This document shows, piece after piece, positions 32,624-41,688 of a stretch of 41,785 nt of DNA. Location of the stretch: positions 1-41,785 of the forward strand of contig CAZUAH010000063.1 in assembly GCA_964617665.1 (NCBI GenBank), read 5' to 3'. Position 1 is the stretch's first letter. The number at the start of each line of letters is the position of its first letter. Origin of the DNA: JADHUC01 sp964617665. GTDB lineage: Bacteria; Planctomycetota; Planctomycetia; Pirellulales; Pirellulaceae. Position numbers and translations under genes: made by a program. Below the pieces are notes generated by a model, which did not search any database, was not told the DNA's origin, and saw nothing but the letters and a program-made list of their open reading frames with translations.

Positions 32624-33658
32624 TCACGAGAAGGCGTTCATCGGGTCGGTATACATGGGCATGATCAACGTGAAGAACATCTGAAAGATGAGCGCCACCA
32701 TAATCACCATTCCCAAGCCCAGCACGGCAAACGTCGAGGCGACTGTAAGCGTCTTTGCGGCCCCTTTGGCGCGGTCGCGGTAGTCGTTGGCCAGCCGTGC
32801 GAGCGATTCGCCGTGCGTCCCGGATAGTTCCGCAGTCTCCAGCGAACTGAGAAAGTCATCCGGAAAAAGGTCGGTGCTCCTCAACGCTTCGTGGAATTCT
32901 TGCCCACGTTCAATCGCACTATCAACCGTTTCCATTTGGGATGTGTAGTAGGCATTCTGCGTGCTCCGAATCGCCAGCTTGATCGATCGCCGCGCCTCCA
33001 TTCCGGCATCGAGCGCCAACGACAACGTCCAAGCGAGCCGCGACAACGCTGCCGTTTGCAGGCAACCGCCAATCACGGGGACGCGCATCGCCAGTTCGAT
33101 CGGCTTTGTCCCGAACCAACCGCGTTTCACCGCAATCACAAACCAGGCAACTGCGGCGACGAGGGCAAAGATGAAGAAGATGTAGGTGACCAACCCCTTC
33201 GTACCCGCCTCGAACCCGAGAATCCGCATCGGTTCACCACTTGGGCGGGACCCGATCATGCCCATGACAAGAATCAGTAGTCCGACAATGAAGACGGCCG
33301 CGAGGAGCTCGATCGCTGGCCATAGGATGCCCATCAGAAACGTCCGGCGAAGGTCCAGAAGGTGCTCGTAATGATCGGCCAGTCCCAAGACTACCACGTC
33401 CACTTGGCCGGTCTTTTCACCCACGTCGATTAGGTCGCAGGTCAACTGTGGAAAATAGCTTTCGCACGCCGCAATGGCCTCCGCCATGCTGTCGCCGGCA
33501 GCAATCTTCTCGCTCACTCTTGCGGCTTGTTGCCGGTGGGTCGGCGAACCGCGTTCCGTTTCCTTTTGCCAAATCGTCCGGATGTCTAGTCCGGCTCGCA
33601 CGGACATCCCTACACGCCGGAGCATTTGGGCAAGCGGTCTAGTTCCGATTCGTGGCAT
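32624..33658 (-). CDS. Type II secretion / type IV pilus F-domain membrane protein
   Basis: A 344-residue GspF/PilC-type inner-membrane platform protein. Two T2SSF domains are visible: the first about 10-120 (VGMSVRAGLDIRTIW, ACESYFPQLTCDLIDVGEKT), the second about 205-325 (LSLALDAGMEARRSI, LFPDDFLSSLETAELSGTHG). Hydrophobic segments lie at about 105-135, 160-180 and 315-340. It would organise assembly of pilus or pseudopilus fibres. It starts 16 bp after maf on the same strand, so the two are probably co-transcribed. No other pilus genes are adjacent; an A24 prepilin peptidase lies about 18 kb away. Confidence 0.85.
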   Translation of the reverse strand: MPRIGTRPLAQMLRRVGMSVRAGLDIRTIWQKETERGSPTHRQQAARVSEKIAAGDSMAEAIAACESYFPQLTCDLIDVGEKTGQVDVVVLGLADHYEHLLDLRRTFLMGILWPAIELLAAVFIVGLLILVMGMIGSRPSGEPMRILGFEAGTKGLVTYIFFIFALVAAVAWFVIAVKRGWFGTKPIELAMRVPVIGGCLQTAALSRLAWTLSLALDAGMEARRSIKLAIRSTQNAYYTSQMETVDSAIERGQEFHEALRSTDLFPDDFLSSLETAELSGTHGESLARLANDYRDRAKGAAKTLTVASTFAVLGLGMVIMVALIFQMFFTLIMPMYTDPMNAFS

Positions 33659-33674
33659 GGCTGCTCCCGACCTG

Positions 33675-34256
33675 CTATGTTGAAAAATCCTGGATCATCT
33701 CTGCCAACAATTCCAGCGGGAGGCCGACGACATTCGATTCGCTCCCTTCCTGGATTTGGAGCCAATCGTGGCCATCTTGATAACCAAACGCGCCCGCCTT
33801 GCCTTCCCAATCGCCGCTTCGCAAGTAACTCTCCAACTGCTCGTCCGAAATCGAGGACATCACCAGCTTGGTCACGGCCACTTTGATCGCACGGCGGCCA
33901 CTTGGCACTTGCCAAAGGCACAGGCCACTGTAGACATGGTGCTCGCTCCCACAGAGCGTCTGAAGCATGCGGCGTGCGTGTTGGATGTCATCGGGTTTTC
34001 CCAGAATCTGTCCACCGCATCCGACTACAGTATCACAGCCGACCACAAGCCCTTCGGTACAGCGTTCGGCCACGTCCTGGGCCTTCTGGCGTGCCAAGCG
34101 TACGACCAAGTCGGCAGGCGGCTCCTTGCCATACATTCCGTCTTCGGCGCTATCATCCGGCCGGTGTACGACGAAATCGTATCCGGCTTCCTCCAGCAGT
34201 TGCCTGCGTCGAGGCGAGCGGCTGGCGAGGATGATTCTTGGCGGTCGAGGCGACAT
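33675..34256 (-). CDS. maf: Maf-type nucleotide pyrophosphatase
   Basis: A 193-residue house-cleaning NTP pyrophosphatase family protein. The N-terminal IILASRSPRRRQLLEEAGYDF, GCDTVVGCGGQILGKP with the catalytic-base Asp, and GKAGAFGYQD are family signatures; VVGLPLELLAEM is at the C-terminus. The family hydrolyses non-canonical or dTTP/UTP-type nucleotides to the monophosphate and PPi; specificity cannot be assigned here. ATG 34256 (MSPRPPRI) is chosen over an upstream GTG at 34280. It is divergent from the pseudouridine synthase gene. Confidence 0.9.
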   Translation of the reverse strand: MSPRPPRIILASRSPRRRQLLEEAGYDFVVHRPDDSAEDGMYGKEPPADLVVRLARQKAQDVAERCTEGLVVGCDTVVGCGGQILGKPDDIQHARRMLQTLCGSEHHVYSGLCLWQVPSGRRAIKVAVTKLVMSSISDEQLESYLRSGDWEGKAGAFGYQDGHDWLQIQEGSESNVVGLPLELLAEMIQDFST

Positions 34257-34367
34257 ACGGCACGTTTCGGTGTCTACCACACCTGGGATTGTGACGATTG
34301 ATGATCTAGAGGGATAATACAGCTATTGTCATTAGCATACCCGAACGCTAGAGATTTGTAACCGTCG

Positions 34368-35084
34368 ATGGCACAACCACCATTTCGCGTCCTGTACGAA
34401 GACAATCACTTGCTGGTCGTGGACAAGCCTCCGTACCTGCCGGTAATGGGTGTCCAGGCCGACCGTGCGAGCCTGTTGACACTGGCGAAACAGTACGTGA
34501 AAGAGAAATACAACAAACCGGGCAACGTCTATCTGGGGATCGTCAGCCGTTTGGATGCTCCGGTTACGGGTGCCGTTGTCATCGCCCGTACATCGAAGGC
34601 TGCGGCGCGTCTGACCGAACAATTTCGCAGCGGAAGAGTCAAGAAAGTGTATTGGGCGCTGGTCGAGGGCGTACCTGAACCTGAAGAAGCCGCGTGCGTG
34701 GGGTGGGTGCGAAAGGACGAACGTCACCGCAAAATGCACACGACCCACAAGAATCACCCGGAGGCTAAAGAGGCAAGGTTAAGCTATCGCACGCTTGCCC
34801 GGTTGTCTCAAGCGACGCATGTAGAAGTCTTATTGGATACAGGTCGAAAGCACCAAATTCGCGTCCAGCTTGCACATCGAGGGCATCCGATACTTGGAGA
34901 CCGGAAGTACGGCGCTAAAGCAGAGTTCCCGGAAGGAATCGCTTTGCACTCTCGACGAGTCGAACTGGTCCACCCAGTTCGCAAGACCCTCCTTCAGCTA
35001 ATCGCGCCGCTACCGAAGTGTTGGAGCCGATTCGGAGTTCAGGATATCTGGGAGGGCGAAGCTCCTGCTGAGCCGGATTTCTGA
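34368..35084 (+). CDS. RluA-family pseudouridine synthase with repeat-derived C-terminus
   Basis: A 238-residue RNA pseudouridine synthase. RVLYEDNHLLVVDKPPYLPV, the catalytic-Asp motif SRLDAPVTGAVV (usually HRLDxxTSG), KKVYWALVEG, ARLSYRTLA, TGRKHQIRVQLAHRGHPILGD and a late ALHSRRVELVHP fit the RluA/C/D class; there is no S4 domain. It isomerises specific uridines in rRNA or tRNA; the target site is not predictable here. The last residues, WEGEAPAEPDF, are encoded by the left arm and loop of an interspersed inverted repeat (35050-35120), and the stop codon lies in its loop. The native end was probably near RFGVQDI. Confidence 0.88.
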   Translation: MAQPPFRVLYEDNHLLVVDKPPYLPVMGVQADRASLLTLAKQYVKEKYNKPGNVYLGIVSRLDAPVTGAVVIARTSKAAARLTEQFRSGRVKKVYWALVEGVPEPEEAACVGWVRKDERHRKMHTTHKNHPEAKEARLSYRTLARLSQATHVEVLLDTGRKHQIRVQLAHRGHPILGDRKYGAKAEFPEGIALHSRRVELVHPVRKTLLQLIAPLPKCWSRFGVQDIWEGEAPAEPDF

Positions 35085-35120
35085 CACGGCCGAACGGCTC
35101 GGCTGGAGCCTCGCCCTCCC
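35050..35120. repeat. Interspersed inverted repeat encoding EGEAPAEP
   Basis: Arms 35050-35075 and 35095-35120 pair at 23 of 26 positions (GGGAGGGCGAAGCTCC type). The left arm is read as part of the pseudouridine synthase gene. Repeats coding for the peptide EGEAPAEP recur in planctomycete genomes (from memory). Confidence 0.8.
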
Positions 35121-35180
35121 GAAGACCGTGGAATGTGGCATCTCGAATGGTCAGACACCGTCAGCTAGTTGGGAATTGCG

Positions 35181-35298
35181 ATGAAAGACCAAGCCGAGCC
35201 CGTCCTGCAAAACGCTTTTCGGCAGCCCCCCCCAGGCGACCGAGCGAATTGAAACAGAATTTCGTCGTATCGTCACGCCGATCCCGGCTCCTGATTCG
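35181..35298 (+). other. Out-of-frame N-terminal segment of the class III aminotransferase
   Basis: ATG 35181 opens a frame reading MKDQAEPVLQNAFRQPPP that hits a stop at 35250-35252. After a C8 tract (35226-35233), the neighbouring frame continues sensibly (QATERIETEFRRIVTP, then IPAPDSLSTLQ) into the aminotransferase. Seven rather than eight C residues would make one continuous gene from 35181. This could be a sequencing error, a real frameshift, or +1 slippage on CCC codons. Confidence 0.55.
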
Positions 35299-36573
35299 TT
35301 GAGCACGCTTCAGCGAGCCGCCGATTTGTTTCCCGAGGTAAACTGCTACCAGCCGCCGGTCGTGTGGGACCGAGCGGATGGTTTTCAAGTGTTTGACGCC
35401 AACGGCAATTGTTGGATCGACTTCACGTCGACCGCAGTCGCGACAAATACCGGACACGGTCATCCCGCCATCCGCACGGCCGTTGCCAGGCACGTGGAAG
35501 GCGGCTTGCTGGCTCAGTTCAATTTCCTATCGAGTGTCCGTATACAGCTTGCCGAAAAGCTGATCGAACTCGCACCGCCACACATGGACAAGGTCTACTA
35601 CTGGACGACTGGCTCGGAGGCCATCGAGTCCGCTTTCCGGCTTGCGCGCGAATGGGGTATGCGACAAGATCCCGAGAAGTACCACATCTTCTGTTTCTCG
35701 GACGATTTCCATGGGTGCACGCTGGGGGCGCATCGGCTTTCCGGCGATAGCGCACTCAAACCGTGGCTCTGTCATCCGGATGCAGCCATTCATCACCTGC
35801 CGTTTCCTTACATCAAGGGGCTAAAACGCGAGGCGGAACCGAACTGGGAAGCCTGGTTCCGCCGTTCGGTCGAGACAATTGGCGTGGCCCCGAATCGCGT
35901 GTCCGCAGTCTTCATCGAGACAATGCAAGGTTGGGGGGCAGTGCCGTTTCCCAAGGAACACATGCGGGCATTGCGAGCGTGGGCCGACGAACACGGCATC
36001 CTGCTAGTATTCGACGAGATCCAAACCGGATTCGGTCGTACCGGGCGTTGGTTTGGCCACGAGCATTACGACGTGCGAGCCGATCTGATGTGCGTCGGCA
36101 AAGGGCTCACGTCTACTTTACCATTGGCGGCAGTGTTGGGGCCGTCCGAGGTGCTAGACGTATTACCGCCGGCCGCGGTGACGACAACGCACGCCGGTCA
36201 TCCGCTTTCCTGCTCGGCAGCGTTAGCGAATCTGGAACTGCTGGAGTCCGAGGATCTCGTGACTGCGGCAAAGGAAACAGGCGAGGTTGTTCGAGCCGAA
36301 CTGCGAAAGCTGCAGGTGCGTTGGCCGCGGCATATCGCGGACGTTTGCGGATTGGGTCTGCTGAACGCAATCCATTTCTGTGATCCCGAAACAGGCGAAC
36401 TTGATCCCCGCCTCGCTCGCGATGTCACGTTTGAAGCGGTCAGACGCGGCGTGATGTTGTTCCAGGTGAATCGGCCGACGATAAAGATCTGCCCACCGCT
36501 GGTGATACCGATCGAAGCAGCCATCGAGGGCGTGCGGGCGATCGGCGATGCTATCACCAGCGTAATCGGCTAA
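35299..36573 (+). CDS. Class III PLP aminotransferase (aspartate aminotransferase family)
   Basis: The open frame as it stands begins at TTG 35299 and gives 424 residues; the natural N-terminus is probably 35181, out of frame (separate entry). Class III features: FDANGNCWIDFTSTAVATNT, GHGHPAIRTAV, YYWTTGSEAIESAFRLAR, DDFHGCTLGA, the Asp of LLVFDEIQTGFGRTG that holds the pyridine ring, PLP Lys268 (CVGKGLTSTLPLAAVLG), and HAGHPLSCSAAL. It moves an amino group between an omega- or alpha-amino acid and a keto acid; the substrate cannot be fixed by eye. It follows the pseudouridine synthase on the same strand. Confidence 0.85.
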   Translation: MSTLQRAADLFPEVNCYQPPVVWDRADGFQVFDANGNCWIDFTSTAVATNTGHGHPAIRTAVARHVEGGLLAQFNFLSSVRIQLAEKLIELAPPHMDKVYYWTTGSEAIESAFRLAREWGMRQDPEKYHIFCFSDDFHGCTLGAHRLSGDSALKPWLCHPDAAIHHLPFPYIKGLKREAEPNWEAWFRRSVETIGVAPNRVSAVFIETMQGWGAVPFPKEHMRALRAWADEHGILLVFDEIQTGFGRTGRWFGHEHYDVRADLMCVGKGLTSTLPLAAVLGPSEVLDVLPPAAVTTTHAGHPLSCSAALANLELLESEDLVTAAKETGEVVRAELRKLQVRWPRHIADVCGLGLLNAIHFCDPETGELDPRLARDVTFEAVRRGVMLFQVNRPTIKICPPLVIPIEAAIEGVRAIGDAITSVIG

Positions 36574-36795
36574 TCGACGCGGAATTGCGTGCGAGTAAAC
36601 ACTGCCACGCAGATCGTCCGCAAATCATGCGAGGCCATTTAGAGACCTGTCCCACTTGGTTGTGGCCAGTCGTGGCGTTAAAATAACGGGGGCGTGAGAA
36701 TACCCCGTCTGGTCTTCGCTGATTCGGCGCCCAGGTTTCGATCGAGGATTCCTCCCTTTACGATTCGATCGCGAGTCTACTCAGAAGGCAAATCT

Positions 36796-38124
36796 ATGCC
36801 GCTACGTAATCTGCTGACGATCTTTCTTGCATCTGTCGTCTCGCTGGCCTGCTATGTGAAAGCGGACCGCAATCGCTACGCGTCCGCGCTGGCCCAGGCG
36901 ATGAATGTGATCGATGCGCATTACTTGGACGAAGTCAGCTATCGCGAACTCTACGAAAACGCGATGCGCGGCATGGCCGAGGGCTTGGATGGGCACTCGG
37001 CCTATGTCAGTCCCACCGAGTACTCACGTTTCCTCGAAGGTCTGGAACAGGAGTTTGGCGGAATCGGTATATTGGTGGAAGTCGACCAGGAGACGGAACG
37101 ACTGACGGTGATGAGTCCTCTGGTCGACACACCGGCATATCGGGCGGGCATCAAGGCTGGCGACGTCATCTTGGAGATTGACGGCAAAGACACCTTGAGG
37201 ATGACGCTGAAAGACGCGGTGGAACTGATGCGTGGCGAACCTGGAGCCTCCGTTCGCTTGACCGTGCGGCATGTGGGCGAAGAGGAACCGATTGAAGTCG
37301 AAATCACGCGAGATATTATTCCAATCGAGTCGGTCCTCGGAGACCGTCGCGACAAAGACGGCACCTGGGACTTTCTGCTGGAAGAGAACCGACGCGTCAC
37401 TTACGTGCGTTTGATAACATTTGGCGAACACACGGTGGACGAGTTGACGGAGGTCCTTGAGGACCGGAAGGTCGAGGCGCTAATCTTGGATCTGCGTGAT
37501 AATGCGGGTGGGCTGTTGACCGTGGCCGTGGATACGTGCGATCTGTTCATCCACGATGGTGTGATTGTCAGCACGCGCGAGCGAGGCGGCAAGATGCGCC
37601 GCGCACCGGCCAGAGCCGCGTCCGACACAATTATCGATCGCGATGTTCCCATGGTCGTTTTGACCAATCGCTTTTCGGCCAGCGCCAGCGAAATTGTGGC
37701 TGCTTGTCTGCAGGATCATGAGCGAGCCAAGATCGTCGGCCAACGCACTTGGGGCAAAGGGACGGTGCAGAACATCATCGAGTTGGAGGGTAGACGCGCG
37801 GCGCTAAAACTGACCACCGCAAGCTATTGGCGCCCAAGTGGCAAGAACATCCATCGCCGAAAAGACGCCACCGACGAAGACGACTGGGGCGTTCAGCCGG
37901 ACGAAGGTTTCGACATCGTACTGACCGACGAAGAGGCCGACCAAGTGCGAAAAGATCGCCGTAAGCGAGACGCCTTCCTCAACGGCGGGAGGGAAGACGG
38001 TACGGAGGAAACCGAAGAGAAAGACGCGGCCAAACCTTTGTTCGACCCGCAATTGCACAAGGCGGTTGAATACCTGGAGAGTCAACTCCAACCGAACGAA
38101 AACGAAACAAACGAGACTTCTTGA
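36796..38124 (+). CDS. S41 C-terminal processing protease (CtpA-like)
   Basis: A 442-residue exported serine protease. An N-terminal hydrophobic segment (LLTIFLASVVSLACYVKA) anchors or exports it. A helical pre-domain (about 25-85) is followed by a PDZ domain (about 86-172: GGIGILVEVD, AYRAGIKAGDVILEIDGKD) and the protease core (LDLRDNAGGLLTVAVDTCDLF, catalytic Ser296 in RFSASASEI, Lys321 in TWGKGTVQ). The charged tail (KDRRKRDAFLNGGREDGTEE) is not typical. It probably trims or degrades periplasmic proteins. ATG 36796 is preferred to an upstream in-frame start at 36694 because AGAAGG precedes it. The ECF sigma gene follows after about 34 bp. Confidence 0.9.
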   Translation: MPLRNLLTIFLASVVSLACYVKADRNRYASALAQAMNVIDAHYLDEVSYRELYENAMRGMAEGLDGHSAYVSPTEYSRFLEGLEQEFGGIGILVEVDQETERLTVMSPLVDTPAYRAGIKAGDVILEIDGKDTLRMTLKDAVELMRGEPGASVRLTVRHVGEEEPIEVEITRDIIPIESVLGDRRDKDGTWDFLLEENRRVTYVRLITFGEHTVDELTEVLEDRKVEALILDLRDNAGGLLTVAVDTCDLFIHDGVIVSTRERGGKMRRAPARAASDTIIDRDVPMVVLTNRFSASASEIVAACLQDHERAKIVGQRTWGKGTVQNIIELEGRRAALKLTTASYWRPSGKNIHRRKDATDEDDWGVQPDEGFDIVLTDEEADQVRKDRRKRDAFLNGGREDGTEETEEKDAAKPLFDPQLHKAVEYLESQLQPNENETNETS

Positions 38125-38158
38125 TTGCTCCGGTGATGAGTCCCAACGAGGCAGCTTC

Positions 38159-38746
38159 ATGGCGGATGTAGATCAGGCGTGGCAAACGTGGGTGCGGCGT
38201 CTGGCCGATGGCGACAATGACGTGGTCAACGATTTCTGGGGGCAGTACGGCGACCGTCTCCAAGGCTTGGCAGCCAAATTCCTCACGTCGAAACTGTACC
38301 GGCGCGAGGGGCCTGAAGATGTCGTCCAGTCCGTCTGTCGCACGTTCCTGCGACGAGCGAAGGCGGGGCAGTTTGATTTGGCTGACCGCGATAGCCTATG
38401 GCGACTGCTGTGCGCGATCACTGTAGCCAAGGTTCGAGAGAAGGCTCGCTACCACGGTCGACAGAAACGCAGCTTCGAACAGGAGCGGCCGCTTGACGGC
38501 AGTCGCATCGGTGCCGTGCCGATCGCGGCATCCGATCCAACTCCGGCAGAGGCGGCCGAATTTGCTGACGAACTGCAGGGCTTGCTGCACGCCATGGACG
38601 AAGAAGAACGCGAAGTCGTGCTGCTTCGGATCGAAGACTACACGCATCAGGACATCGCCGACAAGTTGGGACGTTCGAAACGCACGGTTCGCCGCATTCT
38701 GAAGCGAGTCCAGACGCGGCTGGAAAGTATGCTCGAAACATCCTAG
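38159..38746 (+). CDS. ECF-type RNA polymerase sigma factor
   Basis: A 195-residue sigma-70 family protein of the ECF group. Region 2 is about 20-90 (FWGQYGDRLQGLAAKFL, EDVVQSVCRTFLRRA, DSLWRLLCAITVAKVREKAR). Region 4 is about 140-192, with the HTH EREVVLLRIEDYTHQDIADK and RSKRTVRRILKRVQTRL. It ends 71 bp before a membrane Ser/Thr kinase gene, an arrangement common in planctomycetes, where such sigma factors are thought to be controlled by the neighbouring kinase. ATG 38159 has a GAGG site seven bases upstream; the frame is open further upstream to 38066. Confidence 0.9.
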   Translation: MADVDQAWQTWVRRLADGDNDVVNDFWGQYGDRLQGLAAKFLTSKLYRREGPEDVVQSVCRTFLRRAKAGQFDLADRDSLWRLLCAITVAKVREKARYHGRQKRSFEQERPLDGSRIGAVPIAASDPTPAEAAEFADELQGLLHAMDEEEREVVLLRIEDYTHQDIADKLGRSKRTVRRILKRVQTRLESMLETS

Positions 38747-38817
38747 TCAGCGATCCTATCCTAGAGGTCTGTCCCGCCGCATAGAGATGTCGAAACGAGG
38801 CCGAACCGGTACGACGG

Positions 38818-41607
38818 ATGACAGATTCGCATTTCGAGACGGTATCGATTGACGAGACGCTGCTTAAGCGTTTCGAGGCGGCATGGAATGACGGCCGCCC
38901 CGAACCGATCGAAGATTTCTTGCCCCCCGAAACCGATGCCAAGTTCCTGCCAACCCTCGAAGAATTGGTTCACGTCGAACTGGAATTGGCTTGGGAGGAT
39001 TGGACAAAACGGCAAAGAGCGTCCGGTGAAGTGACGGAAAGAGAGCCGTCGACTGGCCCGTTATGCGTCGAGGCTTACGTCAAGCGGTTTCCCCAGCTTG
39101 ACAACCGCGAGACGGTGCTTCGCCTCGTGCGACAGGAGTGCCTCGTGCGCAAGGAATGCGGCGACGTTCCTTCGATGGGGGAATATCGCGAGCGGTTTCC
39201 CAGCTTGGTGGCCGCCGATTGCGAAATGGATACGTTCGTCCGAGCGGACGATTTGGACGCAACTATCGTGGCGTCCGACAAGGCGGTCCACGCCGGAGGC
39301 GATTCTCAAGAGGAGCCGCCACAGAGTTTTGGTAACCACGAGATCCTTGGCGAAATCGGCCGAGGAGGAATGGGAGTCGTCTACCGCGCGCGACAGCTCG
39401 CGGCGGATCGCATCGTGGCCTTGAAGGTCGTCCGTCGGGATCTCTTGCGCTCCCTGGCCAGCGGAACGGAAAGCAGCGCTCTGGACCGATTTCATCACGA
39501 AGTGCATGCGGCGGCTCGCCTGGAGCACGAGAACATCGTCAGCGTCCACGAAGTCGGCGATGTTGACGGCGAACCGTTCTTCTCCATGCAGTACGTGGAT
39601 GGCCATAGCCTGGACGAGGCCGTGCGTCTCGGTCCGTTGGCCGGTCGCCAGGCAGCCACGTATATGGAGCCGGTGGCCCGTGCAGTCCACGAAGCTCACT
39701 GTGCGGGCATCCTGCACCGTGACCTCAAGCCGCAAAACATCCTGATTGACTCGCGGACGGATCGTCCATTGGTGGCCGACTTCGGACTTGCCAAACTGCA
39801 GGAAAGCGACGAGCAGCTGACGCAGACCGGCGATATCATGGGCTCGCCGCCATACATGTCGCCGGAGCAGGCGCAAGATTCGTCGACCGTCACTGCACTA
39901 TCGGATGTGTACGCGCTCGGTGCCACCCTCTACCATCTTCTGACCTGGCGACCACCCTTCCGCGCTGCGACTGGTTGGGAGACGTTGCGGCAGGTGATCG
40001 AGCGCGAGCCGGTTCCGCCACGACAGTTGAATCCGTCTATCGACAAGGACCTGGAGACGATTTGTCTGAAGTGCCTGGACAAGGAGCCCTCACGTCGATA
40101 CGAATCGGCCCTGGAATTGGCCGAGGACCTCCGCCGATTCCTGGAGAACGAGCCTATTAAGGCGCGGCCTATCGGTACGCTGGGGCGGGTCACACGATGG
40201 TGCCGCCGAAATCCAGTGGTCGCTGGCCTGATGGCAACCACGGCCGTTGCCGTGGTAGTGGCCCTAGTGGCTACGTCGGTTGGCTATATCAAAACGACGG
40301 CGGCTCTAGAGAGCGCCGAGACGGGCTATCGTCACGCCCGCGGGGCGGTCAACAAGTTCTATACGCGCGTTAGCGAAGACAAGTTGCTAAACCAGCCCGG
40401 TATGCAGCCGTTGCGTCAGGACTTACTGCGCGAAGCGTTGGAATACTACCAGCAGCTCCTTGATGAACGAGGCGACGATCCAACGATCCAGGACGAGCTG
40501 GCAGTGACCTATTTCCGAATTGGCCGGATCACCGAACTGATCGAAACGCCCGACGAGGCGTTGGTTTGGTACCGACGGGCCCTGGCAGCGCAGCAGAAGC
40601 TTATTGCCAAACGCCCCGACGACACCGAATGCTTGACGGCGCTTGGCGACACTTGGAACGGCATCGGAGGTGTTCTATCGAATCTGCGCGAATTCGACGA
40701 ATCTCGCGAGGCGCACCGCAAGGCTTCGGAATACCGAGCACGTTTGGCGAACAAGGTGCCCGAGAACACGGAGTTTCAACGGACCCTGGCGAACAGCCGC
40801 ATGAATATTGGGCTGGTTGACAAAGATGTTGGGCTGGTTGACATGGAAAACGGCCGTTCGGGGGAAGCGCGATCGAACTTCGAACGCGCGAGATTGAACT
40901 TCAAGGAGGCCCAGAGACTGCGTGACCGAATCCTGGAGAAGTGTCCTGATTGCGAAGAGACACGCCGTGATATGGGAATAGGCTACTACAACATGGCCAA
41001 CCTGTGCTTATCGCTCGAAGAACGAGAAGGCGAAGGCGCCGAGATCAACTTCGAAGAAGCTATCTCGCTATTCGAAGGGTTGCTTGCGCAAGACGATCGA
41101 GACCTGGCGAACCAATATCGTCTGGCAATGTGCTACCGGGAACTAGCCAATCTTCATAGCCAGCAACAGCGGCGGGACGAAGCACGCGAGCGTTACGGGC
41201 AAGCTTTCGAGCGAATCAAGCAACTTGTCCAGCGGAATCCCGATGTTCCCGAATATGAGGCCGACTTGGCGGGATTGCGAATCAACCTCGGACAACTTGA
41301 GAACGACGACGGGCGTCCCGACGCGGCTATCGAGTCTTTTCGGCAAGCCATTGACATCCTCCAGCCGCTGTCCGAGCAATATTCCACCACGACCCGTTAT
41401 CGCCGCGATCTGGTAGTTTCGCACGGTGCGATTGCAGTCTTGGCAATGGCAGCAGGGGACAAGCAGGCCGCTGTGGAACATCTGCGGGCGGCGCGAGAGC
41501 ATCTCGTTTGGCTGACGGATGCATTTCCGGACGACGACGAGTATCGAGAGAAGCTGCAGACGACCGAGCAGTTGTTGCAGGAGCTAACGCAACCCAGGGG
41601 CCAGTGA
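38818..41607 (+). CDS. Membrane Ser/Thr protein kinase with TPR-like C-terminus
   Basis: A 929-residue PknB-type kinase. A 170-residue N-terminal region contains two similar segments (AYVKRFPQLD, EYRERFPSLV). Kinase domain about 174-440: G-loop IGRGGMGVVYRA, VALKVV, catalytic HRDLKPQN (His300), ADFGLAK, and the activation-segment end SPPYMSPEQA. One membrane helix lies at about 467-491 (VVAGLMATTAVAVVVALVA). The rest, about 500-925, is helical with TPR-like units (YYQQLLDERGDDPTIQDELA, WYRRALAAQQKLIAKRPDD, ESFRQAIDILQPL) and would lie outside the cytoplasm as a sensor or scaffold. It forms a pair with the ECF sigma gene upstream. Confidence 0.92.
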   Translation: MTDSHFETVSIDETLLKRFEAAWNDGRPEPIEDFLPPETDAKFLPTLEELVHVELELAWEDWTKRQRASGEVTEREPSTGPLCVEAYVKRFPQLDNRETVLRLVRQECLVRKECGDVPSMGEYRERFPSLVAADCEMDTFVRADDLDATIVASDKAVHAGGDSQEEPPQSFGNHEILGEIGRGGMGVVYRARQLAADRIVALKVVRRDLLRSLASGTESSALDRFHHEVHAAARLEHENIVSVHEVGDVDGEPFFSMQYVDGHSLDEAVRLGPLAGRQAATYMEPVARAVHEAHCAGILHRDLKPQNILIDSRTDRPLVADFGLAKLQESDEQLTQTGDIMGSPPYMSPEQAQDSSTVTALSDVYALGATLYHLLTWRPPFRAATGWETLRQVIEREPVPPRQLNPSIDKDLETICLKCLDKEPSRRYESALELAEDLRRFLENEPIKARPIGTLGRVTRWCRRNPVVAGLMATTAVAVVVALVATSVGYIKTTAALESAETGYRHARGAVNKFYTRVSEDKLLNQPGMQPLRQDLLREALEYYQQLLDERGDDPTIQDELAVTYFRIGRITELIETPDEALVWYRRALAAQQKLIAKRPDDTECLTALGDTWNGIGGVLSNLREFDESREAHRKASEYRARLANKVPENTEFQRTLANSRMNIGLVDKDVGLVDMENGRSGEARSNFERARLNFKEAQRLRDRILEKCPDCEETRRDMGIGYYNMANLCLSLEEREGEGAEINFEEAISLFEGLLAQDDRDLANQYRLAMCYRELANLHSQQQRRDEARERYGQAFERIKQLVQRNPDVPEYEADLAGLRINLGQLENDDGRPDAAIESFRQAIDILQPLSEQYSTTTRYRRDLVVSHGAIAVLAMAAGDKQAAVEHLRAAREHLVWLTDAFPDDDEYREKLQTTEQLLQELTQPRGQ

Positions 41608-41688
41608 TCCGCCGTCCGCATCTTCTTGTAGGTTATGCTTCAGCATGACGACATGGGACGGTGTGCATGTCGAAAAACAACGGCCCTT

